Assembly: GCA_934515035.1 (NCBI GenBank)
Contig: CAKSXP010000147.1
Coordinates: 1 to 5,142, forward strand
DNA: 5,142 bases
Direction: 5' to 3'
Source: an uncultured Oscillospiraceae bacterium
GTDB taxonomy: Bacteria; Bacillota; Clostridia; Oscillospirales; Oscillospiraceae
Made by a program: the position numbers and the translations under genes. The notes beneath the pieces were generated by a model, which worked only from the letters and a program-made list of their open reading frames with translations, searched no databases and was not told the origin of the DNA. How positions within the stretch are numbered: the stretch's first letter is position 1; the number at the start of each line of letters is the position of its first letter. Shown here piece by piece: positions 1 to 5,142 of the stretch.

Positions 1-254
1 ATATAACGCGCGAGGAGATGGCGCTGCTGCTTTATAACTATGCCTCCAGGTATGGCATAAACCTGCCCAAAACAAACGCCGCGCAGAGCTTCACGGACAG
101 CTGGAACATTTCCGCCGCCGCGTCCGCCGCGGTAACGGCACTCCAGCAGGCGGGCGTTATAAACGGCATGGGCGATGGGACCTTTGCGCCGAAGAACACC
201 GCGACCCGCGGACAGGTAGCAAAGATATTCATGGAGTTCAAAAACATTTCCTGA
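1..254 (+). CDS. C-terminal fragment of an SLH-domain cell-surface protein (5' end outside window)
   Basis: The frame is open from the window edge; the first whole codon is at base 3, giving 83 residues before a TGA stop. It begins ITREEMALLLYNYA, the typical end of one S-layer homology repeat. A complete last repeat follows, starting FTDSWNISAAASAAV and running through AGVINGMGDGTFAPKNTATRG to QVAKIFMEF five residues before the stop. SLH repeats in general bind secondary cell-wall polymers and hold exported proteins on the surface of Gram-positive-type bacteria; the Arg of the TRAE-like motif (here TREE and TRGQ) contributes to binding. The ATG at 18-20 lies inside the TREEMA motif, so it is an internal Met and not the start. 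The enzymatic or structural part of the protein is upstream and unseen, so only anchoring can be assigned. An intrinsic terminator follows. Confidence 0.93.
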   Translation, partial: ITREEMALLLYNYASRYGINLPKTNAAQSFTDSWNISAAASAAVTALQQAGVINGMGDGTFAPKNTATRGQVAKIFMEFKNIS

Positions 255-267
255 ATGATGATAACGG

Positions 268-304
268 ATCTGCCGGAAAAGCATTCTGCGCTTTTCCGGC
301 AGAT
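268..304 (+). other. Perfect 15-bp inverted repeat downstream of the SLH gene
   Basis: The arms ATCTGCCGGAAAAGC (268-282) and GCTTTTCCGGCAGAT (290-304) are exactly complementary, with a 7-base loop. The hairpin begins 14 bases after the SLH stop codon. The nearest T-run on the plus strand (318-323) is about 14 bases beyond the stem, inside the next hairpin, and no T-run follows on the minus strand. By itself it is therefore not a textbook terminator. It may act as a 3'-end stabilising stem, or help the adjoining terminator by keeping upstream RNA folded. Confidence 0.7.
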
Positions 305-307
305 TGC

Positions 308-345
308 ATGACCTTCCTTTTTTCAGGGAGGTCATTGCTTTTTTT
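308..345 (+). terminator. Intrinsic terminator of the SLH gene
   Basis: ATGACCTTCCT (308-318) pairs with AGGGAGGTCAT (325-335) over 11 bp, including one G-U pair, around a 6-base loop. Bases 306-307 (GC) can extend the stem with 337-338 (GC) past a bulged T336. Seven Ts (339-345) follow directly. A stable stem followed by a U-tract is the standard rho-independent terminator layout. It separates the SLH gene from the hydrolase gene, so the latter probably has its own promoter. Confidence 0.85.
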
Positions 346-362
346 CGGAAATGGTGTAGAAT
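335..362 (+). promoter_or_regulatory. Candidate sigma-A-type promoter for the hydrolase gene
   Basis: A TAGAAT box at 357-362 (five of six matches to TATAAT) lies 16 bases after TTGCTT at 335-340 (only the TTG and little else match TTGACA). The predicted start of transcription, around 368-372, would leave a leader of about 25 bases before the ATG. The -35 element overlaps the descending arm and U-tract of the preceding terminator. The upstream terminator requires some promoter in this 50-base space, and this is the best candidate, but the -35 match is poor. No operator-like repeat was found beside it. Confidence 0.35.
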
Positions 363-381
363 AAGAAAAAAACTATGAATT

Positions 382-385
382 GGAG
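382..385 (+). promoter_or_regulatory. Ribosome binding site of the hydrolase gene
   Basis: GGAG stands eight bases before the ATG at 394-396, a normal Shine-Dalgarno distance. It supports that ATG as the start, as does the absence of family-like sequence further upstream. Confidence 0.75.
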
Positions 386-393
386 ATATAAAC

Positions 394-1212
394 ATGACAG
401 AACGCAGATGGGTGTTCAGCGAGGATAAAAAGGTCGCGCTGAACGGTTATTTTGGTGATACCGGCAGCAGCACGGAGCCGATGCCCGCGGTCGTCGTATT
501 GCCCGGCGGCGGATATATCGGCATTGCCGAGCCGGAGGGAGCGCCCGTGGCGCGCTGGTTTGCGCAGAACGGCTTCCATGCTTTTGTGATGGAATATTCA
601 ACGGCCTATGGCGAGTTCGGCAAGACCGAGGGGGAGATGAACCCAAACGCGCTGTTTCCGGGACCGGCTTATGATCTTGCATCCGCCCTTGTAATGATCC
701 GCGAGAACGCGAAGGAGTGGAACATCGACGAGAACCGCATTGCGCTGTGCGGCTTTTCTGCCGGCGGACATCTCGCGGCATATTTCGGCAACAACTGGAT
801 ACAGCTTGCGAAGGACTGTGAGGTCCCGGCGCGCATGCTCAAGCCGAACGCAAATATCCTGTGCTATGCGGCGACGGATATGACCAGAGATGCTTCAAGC
901 TTTATGGAAAAGCAGATGTATACCGCCATATTCGGGACCGACAGCCCCAGCGAGGAGGAGCGCAAGGCGCTCACGCCGAGATATAACGTCAATGTAAACA
1001 CGCCGCCGACCTTCATGTGGCACTCCGCGGCGGACTCGGCGGTCCCGGCCGTGGATTCGATGACCTTTGCCGCGGCGCTGGCAAACGAGCGCATACATTA
1101 TGCGCTGCATATATTCGACAAGGGCGCGCATGCCGATGCACTGTCCGAAGGGCTGCCCGCGCAGATATGGCCGCAGCTCGCGGTGAGATTTCTTAACAGG
1201 TACATGAGATAA
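394..1212 (+). CDS. Alpha/beta-hydrolase, acetyl esterase / carbohydrate esterase type
   Basis: This is a complete 272-residue protein of the alpha/beta-hydrolase fold, close to the Aes-like and BD-FAE-like esterases, with a typical length. LPGGGYIG (36-43) is the oxyanion-hole motif that follows the first core strand. GFSAGGH (120-126) is the nucleophile elbow with Ser122. HSAADSAVP (210-218) supplies the probable catalytic Asp214, and KGAHA (243-247) the catalytic His246, so the triad is complete. No signal peptide or membrane segment is seen, so it should be cytoplasmic. By family it hydrolyses short acyl esters; relatives remove acetyl or feruloyl groups from plant polysaccharide fragments, but the substrate here cannot be told from sequence. 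The gene stands alone between two terminators, with no sugar transporter or glycosidase visible nearby. Another small-ester hydrolase activity is possible. Confidence 0.93.
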   Translation: MTERRWVFSEDKKVALNGYFGDTGSSTEPMPAVVVLPGGGYIGIAEPEGAPVARWFAQNGFHAFVMEYSTAYGEFGKTEGEMNPNALFPGPAYDLASALVMIRENAKEWNIDENRIALCGFSAGGHLAAYFGNNWIQLAKDCEVPARMLKPNANILCYAATDMTRDASSFMEKQMYTAIFGTDSPSEEERKALTPRYNVNVNTPPTFMWHSAADSAVPAVDSMTFAAALANERIHYALHIFDKGAHADALSEGLPAQIWPQLAVRFLNRYMR

Positions 1213-1257
1213 AAAAGCCACAGGCGGACCGTTTTCGGTCCGCCTGTGGCTTTTTTT
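1211..1257. terminator. Bidirectional intrinsic terminator between convergent genes
   Basis: A perfect 15-bp GC-rich stem (GCCACAGGCGGACCG at 1217-1231 with its complement at 1236-1250) closes a TTTT loop. A6 (1211-1216) precedes it and T7 (1251-1257) follows it, so both strands show a strong hairpin followed by a U-tract. The A-run overlaps the TAA of the hydrolase gene, and the other edge lies seven bases from the stop of the MATE gene. It therefore serves as the terminator of both converging transcripts. Confidence 0.95.
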
Positions 1258-1264
1258 ATGTGAG

Positions 1265-2599
1265 CTATTCCTTTATAAGAGTGTTTTTCCACCTGTTCGA
1301 GCGGTCAAACCAGATGCCGATAGGCACAGAGGTGAACGGGGCTATCATGCAGGCCCAGTAAAGGCCGTCCAGACCCCAGAGCGCGTTGAACGAGAAGCCG
1401 AGAACAACGCGGGCCACGATGCAGTTTACAAAGCTTGAGAAGAAAACATACCATGTGTGGCCGCTGCCCACTCCGAGACTGTGATAGAGCATGAATACGG
1501 CGTAGAAAAGCTGACCGAGTATTTCGATGCGCAGATTGCGTATGGCGGCGGCTGCGGCCTCCGGATCGGTGGTGAAGAGAGACACGAGCTGCGGCGCGAA
1601 AAGCTCCATAACGGCTACGATAACGAGCGACATTCCAACGGAAATGCGCATCGCCGTATAAAGCACCCTGCGCGCACGGCCATAATCCTCCGCGCCGATG
1701 CACTGTGCGATCATGCCGGCGGAGCCGTTGCTCATTGCAACGATAAAGAGCGTTGCAAAATCGCGCAGCTTGGCGGTAACTCCGTTTCCAGCGGAAACGG
1801 CAACGCCGTAGCTGTTGACGATATAGGTGACGGACAGCCAGGAGATCGCCGCAACGCTCATCTGAACGGCGCAGGGGAGACCGAGCTTCAGGATAAGGCG
1901 GAGCCTGTCGCGGTAGATGCGGAGCGACCCGAAGCGTATCCCGAACAGGTCGGGACTGCGAAGGACGAAGACCAGAGAGATCAGAAAACTGACGCCCTGT
2001 GAGATCGTGGTCGCAAGGGCCGCGCCCTGAACGCCCATGCCGGCAGGGCCGACAAACACAAGGTCGAGCACGATGTTGAGACAGCAGGTCGAGGCGATGC
2101 ATATAAGCGGTGCGCGGGAGTTGCCGATGGCGCGAAGCGCCGCCGTCGTTGTGTTGTAGCCCATTATAAAGAAAATGCCGATGGAGCAGATCCTGAGATA
2201 GCTTGTCGCCTCTTCAAGCGCGGGCGCGCGCAGGAGCGAAAGGATCTGACGGGAAAACAGGAAAAACAACAGCGCGACAGCCGCGCCGGAGATAAGGCCG
2301 GAGCAGAACAGGGTAACGCTGCTCCGGCGGCAGTTTTCGTGGTCCTTTGCGCCGAAATACTGCGCGATTAAGACATTTCCGCCTGTGGCAAGGCCGATAA
2401 TGATGTTTGTTATCATGTTCATAACGCTGCTCGCGTTATTGATGGCCGACAGCCCGACGGAGCCGATATAATGTCCCGCGACGATCATATCGACCATGCC
2501 GTACATGGCCTGAAGAACGCTGGATATGACCAGCGGGATGGAGTAGCGCACAAGCTGCCGCCAGATGGAGCCCTGCGTGAGATCGTTTTGCCCTGTCAT
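1265..2599 (-). CDS. MATE-family multidrug efflux transporter
   Basis: This 444-residue protein is very hydrophobic and of normal length for the MATE (multidrug and toxic compound extrusion) family, which has about 12 membrane helices. MATE pumps expel cationic drugs, toxins or metabolites in exchange for Na+ or H+. The N-terminal NDLTQGSIWRQL (5-16) and MVDMIVAGHYIG (35-46) are characteristic. The two pseudo-symmetric halves each carry the same motif: IAQYFGAKD (78-86) in the first and IAQCIGAED (297-305) in the second. KLGLPCAVQ (238-246) opens the second half. The start ATG overlaps the TGA of the preceding ABC gene as TGATG, with GAGGA three bases before it, which suggests translational coupling. 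The family-typical N-terminus confirms this start. It is the last gene of the operon. Substrate and coupling ion cannot be assigned; it belongs to the general NorM/DinF-type group. Confidence 0.95.
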   Translation of the reverse strand: MTGQNDLTQGSIWRQLVRYSIPLVISSVLQAMYGMVDMIVAGHYIGSVGLSAINNASSVMNMITNIIIGLATGGNVLIAQYFGAKDHENCRRSSVTLFCSGLISGAAVALLFFLFSRQILSLLRAPALEEATSYLRICSIGIFFIMGYNTTTAALRAIGNSRAPLICIASTCCLNIVLDLVFVGPAGMGVQGAALATTISQGVSFLISLVFVLRSPDLFGIRFGSLRIYRDRLRLILKLGLPCAVQMSVAAISWLSVTYIVNSYGVAVSAGNGVTAKLRDFATLFIVAMSNGSAGMIAQCIGAEDYGRARRVLYTAMRISVGMSLVIVAVMELFAPQLVSLFTTDPEAAAAAIRNLRIEILGQLFYAVFMLYHSLGVGSGHTWYVFFSSFVNCIVARVVLGFSFNALWGLDGLYWACMIAPFTSVPIGIWFDRSNRWKNTLIKE

Positions 2600-2607
2600 C
2601 AGTCCTC
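2597..2607 (-). promoter_or_regulatory. Stop-start overlap and close-spaced ribosome binding site of the MATE gene
   Basis: On the minus strand GAGGA (2603-2607) is followed after only three bases by ATG (2597-2599), and the A of that ATG is the last base of the TGA (2599-2601) of the ABC gene. The spacing is shorter than the usual 5-9 bases. This fits re-initiation by ribosomes that have just terminated better than independent entry. Confidence 0.75.
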
Positions 2608-4437
2608 ATCCAGGCGGATACCCGCGGATTCCGCCCTGTCCTTTATCATCATTTTGGTGTAGAGATTGTAGTATTTGCCCTTCTTTGCCATCAACTCGTC
2701 GTGGGAGCCCTGTTCGGATATGCCGTGATCCTCTACATAGAGGATGATGTCGGCCGAGCGGATGGTCGAGAGCCTGTGCGCGATTATGAAGGATGTGCGG
2801 CCTGTCAGCACGTGCGAGATCGCGTTCTGAACGAGCTGCTCCGTCTCTGCGTCGATGGAGCTCGTGGCCTCGTCGAGAACAAAGATTGGGGGATCTGCGA
2901 CGATCGCGCGCGCAAAGGATACAAGCTGCTTTTCGCCCGTGGACAGCCTGTCGCCGCCCTCTCCGACGTCGGTATCATAGCCGTTTTCCAGCTTCTCCGC
3001 GACGGTGTCGGCCGAGACGAGCTTTGCGGCCCTGTAAACGTCCTCGTCGCTTGCGTTCAGGTTGCCGTAGCGGATGTTATCCATCAGCGAACCGGAGAAA
3101 AGATGCGGCGTCTGCTGTACGTAACCGAGATTTGAGTGCAGCCAGAGAAGCCCGCGCTCCCGGTAATCGGTTCCGTCAATGAGCACTCTGCCCTTTGTCG
3201 GCTCGAAAAAGCGGCAGGCAAGGTTTACCATCGTGGACTTTCCGGCGCCGGTCTCGCCGACTATGGCGACGGTGGTACCGGCGGGAATATCGAGGTTTAT
3301 GTCCTTGAGAACATAGTCGTCCTCCGGGGCGTCGTCATATTTGAACCAGACGTGGTCGAAGGTGATGCGGCCCTCGATTTTGGGCCAGTTTTCGGGCTTG
3401 GGGTCAAACACGCTGCCGAATTTTTCGATGGCCTCCGCCGTGTCCCTGATCGTGCAGGGCGTGTCGAGCAGCGTTGTGACGCGCTCGATGTTTACCTGAG
3501 CGCCCATTGCCTCGGCAAATGTGCCGGCGATCTGGGAGACGGGCTCGAGTATCGAGATGGCATAGGTTATGAACGCAGAGAGAACGCCGAAATCCAGAGC
3601 GTCCTTCATGACGAGAAGGCCGCTGGAATAGAGCACCATCGCAACGGAGAACGAGCCGAAAAAGCTGATGAGCGGGAGAAAAACGGCGTTGAGCTTTGAG
3701 GCGCGGACGGTCGCCGTCCGCATTTCGGAGGTCGTTTCGTGAAATTCAGCGGCGTTCTTGTCCTCAATGACCAGGACCTTGCTGGTTTTCGCGCCGCTGA
3801 TGCTCTCGTTGAACTCGCCTGTTATGCGCGAGTTGATATGCCGGACGCGGCGGTTCGCGGCCAGGATCTTCGGCTGGAACACAACGGTTATGATGACGAT
3901 AACGGGGAGGACCGCAAGCGCGATGAGCGCCATTCTGACGTTCACCATAAACATGGCTATCAGAACGCCGATAACGTAAAACAGATTCCAGATGAGGTGT
4001 ATGGAGCTCCATGCGAGTATACCGCCGAGCCTGCTGGTGTCGCTCATGACTCGCGCGAGGATATAGCCGACGGAATTCTGGTTATAGTAGCTCAGCGGGA
4101 GCTCCTGAAGATGCATGAAGCAGTCGTGCTTCATGAGTTTGCCGGTGTTCATTTCGATTATCATGCACTGGCGGGAATAGAGCACCGTCGTGAGGGACTG
4201 TATGAGTATGACCAGCGCATAGAGCAGGGTGAAAACGCCGAGACCCTCGGTGGTTTTTGCAACGACGAAGTTGTTGACCGCATAGCTTGTGAAAAGCGGG
4301 AGCGAAGCATCGACGGCGGCGGAAATGATCATCATTATAATGACGACGCAGAGCCGGGTCTTGACGGGCTTCAGATACGGGAGAAGCCTTGCCCAGAGCT
4401 TAAGGCTGAAACTGCCGTTATTCTTTTCGTTATCCAT
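2599..4437 (-). CDS. ABC exporter half-transporter with consensus Walker A/B (second subunit of a heterodimer)
   Basis: This complete 612-residue protein has the layout of a type IV (B-family) ABC exporter: about six membrane helices in residues 28-305, then a nucleotide-binding domain from about 357. Motifs are the Walker A GETGAGKST (394-402), Q-loop Gln442 in YVQQTPHLFSGS, signature LSTGEKQ (498-504), Walker B FVLDE (519-523) with catalytic Glu523, D-loop SSID (526-529) and switch His554. Walker A and B are fully canonical; the signature is not (LSTGE for LSGGQ). Paired with the upstream subunit, this protein should contribute Walker A, Walker B and the catalytic Glu to the active ATP site. 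The start at 4437 is preceded by AGGAGG five bases away. A longer in-frame ATG at 4557 would add 40 residues unlike any exporter N-terminus, lying within the upstream gene. Probable role: ATP-driven export of drugs, lipids or peptides at the cytoplasmic membrane. Confidence 0.96.
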   Translation of the reverse strand: MDNEKNNGSFSLKLWARLLPYLKPVKTRLCVVIIMMIISAAVDASLPLFTSYAVNNFVVAKTTEGLGVFTLLYALVILIQSLTTVLYSRQCMIIEMNTGKLMKHDCFMHLQELPLSYYNQNSVGYILARVMSDTSRLGGILAWSSIHLIWNLFYVIGVLIAMFMVNVRMALIALAVLPVIVIITVVFQPKILAANRRVRHINSRITGEFNESISGAKTSKVLVIEDKNAAEFHETTSEMRTATVRASKLNAVFLPLISFFGSFSVAMVLYSSGLLVMKDALDFGVLSAFITYAISILEPVSQIAGTFAEAMGAQVNIERVTTLLDTPCTIRDTAEAIEKFGSVFDPKPENWPKIEGRITFDHVWFKYDDAPEDDYVLKDINLDIPAGTTVAIVGETGAGKSTMVNLACRFFEPTKGRVLIDGTDYRERGLLWLHSNLGYVQQTPHLFSGSLMDNIRYGNLNASDEDVYRAAKLVSADTVAEKLENGYDTDVGEGGDRLSTGEKQLVSFARAIVADPPIFVLDEATSSIDAETEQLVQNAISHVLTGRTSFIIAHRLSTIRSADIILYVEDHGISEQGSHDELMAKKGKYYNLYTKMMIKDRAESAGIRLDED

Positions 4438-5142
4438 TGACGCCTCCTGTTCTGCCCGCGTCGGACTGGATCTCATAGATCCTCTTGTAGATGCCGTCCT
4501 CGGCGATAAGCTCGTCGTGGGTACCAAGCTGGACGGCGTGGCCGCTGTCCATGACAAGAATGTTGTCCGCCTGCATCAGCGTGTTGATCCTGTGTGAGAT
4601 GAGAATGACCGTCGCGCCGGAGGTGTTCCTGCGCAGAGCCTCGCGTATGCGCGCGTCGGTCTCCATATCGACCGCGGAGGTCGAATCGTCAAAAATGAGT
4701 ATCGGGCAATTCTTCATGAGCGTGCGCGCGATGGCGATACGCTGCTTCTGTCCGCCCGAAAGCGTGACCCCGCGCTCGCCGACGACGGTGTCGTAGCTTT
4801 CCGGGAACGACATGATGTTCGCGTCGATATCGGCAACGCCGGCGGAATGACGTATCTCCTCCAGAGACGATTCCTCCGCGGCGATCGCGATGTTTTCGCC
4901 TATCGTCTTGGAGAACAGGAAGGGCTCCTGCAAAACAAGCCCCGTGTTTCTGCGCAGATACGGCAGAGATATATCGCGTATATCAACGCCGCCGATGGAG
5001 ATCGTTCCGTTTTCCTCAGGAAGCTCATAAAGCCGCGTGAGAAGATATGTCAGCGTGGACTTGCCGGAGCTCGTCGTTCCGAGTATTCCGAAGGTGCTGC
5101 CGCCCTTTATCGTAAAGTTAAGGTTGGACAGGACCTCGTGAG
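4430..5142 (-). CDS. ABC exporter half-transporter, nucleotide-binding end, degenerate Walker A/B (first subunit of a heterodimer; 5' end outside window)
   Basis: The frame is open from the window edge to a TAA at 4430-4432, giving 236 visible residues. They start HEVLSNLNFTIKGG, just inside the ABC domain. The membrane domain and the first strands, probably 340-350 residues, are missing. Visible motifs, numbered from the first whole codon, are P-loop GTTSSGKST (21-29), Q-loop Gln71 in LVLQEPFLFSKT, signature LSGGQ (127-131), Walker B LIFDDSTSAVD (148-158) and switch His183. Two positions depart from consensus: the middle Gly of GxxGxGKS is Ser24, and the catalytic Glu is Asp152. The signature is intact. 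This matches the degenerate-site subunit of heterodimeric exporters such as TM287 or LmrC. The gene overlaps the next ABC gene by eight bases (ATGGATAA), so the two are surely co-translated. No start codon is visible; the TTG at 4931-4933 is an ordinary Leu in the Q-loop motif. Confidence 0.95.
   Translation of the reverse strand, partial: HEVLSNLNFTIKGGSTFGILGTTSSGKSTLTYLLTRLYELPEENGTISIGGVDIRDISLPYLRRNTGLVLQEPFLFSKTIGENIAIAAEESSLEEIRHSAGVADIDANIMSFPESYDTVVGERGVTLSGGQKQRIAIARTLMKNCPILIFDDSTSAVDMETDARIREALRRNTSGATVILISHRINTLMQADNILVMDSGHAVQLGTHDELIAEDGIYKRIYEIQSDAGRTGGVNG
4443..4448 (-). promoter_or_regulatory. Ribosome binding site that fixes the start of the second ABC gene
   Basis: A perfect AGGAGG on the minus strand stands five bases before the ATG at 4435-4437. 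It lies inside the end of the upstream ABC gene. It is the main reason to prefer this start (MDNEKNNG) over the in-frame ATG at 4555-4557. Confidence 0.9.

Noticed and set aside
18..20. ATG as the start of a small SLH protein
   Set aside because: The open frame continues upstream, and the Met is part of the conserved TREEMA motif that ends the preceding SLH repeat.
864..1221. Minus-strand open frames opposite the esterase gene
   Set aside because: They overlap each other and the esterase in other frames, show no domain, and have no ribosome binding site that I could see.
1457..2002. A 181-codon plus-strand open frame opposite the MATE gene
   Set aside because: Low-complexity, charged translation with no motif; the opposite strand is an unambiguous MATE transporter.
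3136..3699. A 187-codon plus-strand open frame opposite the second ABC gene
   Set aside because: Antisense shadow caused by strong third-position GC bias; no recognisable family, and it lies wholly across the ABC domain and membrane segment of the real gene.
4002..4015. A short perfect palindrome around ATGGAGCTCCAT
   Set aside because: It lies inside the membrane-domain coding sequence of the second ABC gene, is only 12 bases long, and is expected by chance at this GC content.
3739..4440. A 233-codon plus-strand open frame opposite the second ABC gene
   Set aside because: It is a mirror of the ABC coding strand. The translation is rich in Asp, Glu, Gly, His and Arg with no domain or hydrophobic core, while the minus-strand frame carries every ABC exporter motif.
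4438..4557. A 40-residue N-terminal extension of the second ABC protein, from the ATG at 4555-4557
   Set aside because: The extension is Ser/Thr/Pro/Arg-rich and is the out-of-frame reading of the upstream gene's end. The AGGAGG site at 4443-4448 points to the ATG at 4435-4437.
4931..4933. A TTG codon as a possible start for a short ABC protein
   Set aside because: It encodes Leu within the conserved Q-loop segment, and the frame continues upstream through Walker A to the window edge, so the gene is partial and not short.

Overview
The window looks like a piece of chromosome from a moderately GC-rich, Gram-positive-type anaerobe, most plausibly a clostridial (Oscillospiraceae-like) Firmicute. 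This is an inference. It rests on an S-layer homology (SLH) protein, strong AGGAGG-type ribosome binding sites, T-rich intrinsic terminators, a preference for G/C in third codon positions, and a heterodimeric ABC exporter of a kind common in Clostridia. No marker gene fixes the taxonomy.

Layout, left to right. Bases 1-254 (+) are the C-terminal end of an SLH-anchored surface protein whose main body lies outside the window. Bases 255-393 hold two consecutive hairpins, the second a good intrinsic terminator, then a weak candidate promoter and a ribosome binding site. Bases 394-1212 (+) encode an intact alpha/beta-hydrolase of the acetyl esterase/carbohydrate esterase type, apparently a single-gene transcription unit. 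Bases 1211-1257 are a perfect hairpin flanked by A6 and T7, which can terminate both this gene and the operon converging from the other side.

The rest of the window (1265-5142) lies on the minus strand and is one tightly packed export operon. In transcription order it holds the nucleotide-binding-domain end of a first ABC half-transporter (4430-5142, N-terminus off the window), a complete second ABC half-transporter (2599-4437) and a complete MATE-family multidrug efflux protein (1265-2599). The reading frames overlap by 8 bases and by 1 base, so translation of the three is probably coupled.

The two ABC proteins have complementary defects. The first has an aspartate in place of the catalytic glutamate and an altered P-loop, but an intact LSGGQ signature. 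The second has an intact Walker A and Walker B, but an LSTGE signature. This is the expected pattern of a heterodimeric exporter with one catalytic and one degenerate ATP site, as in TM287/288 or LmrCD. The operon thus couples an ATP-driven and an ion-gradient-driven efflux pump. Substrates cannot be read from the sequence, and any regulator would lie beyond base 5142.

No RNA gene, mobile element, CRISPR array or clearly unprecedented system was seen. No gene-free stretch exceeds 140 bases.
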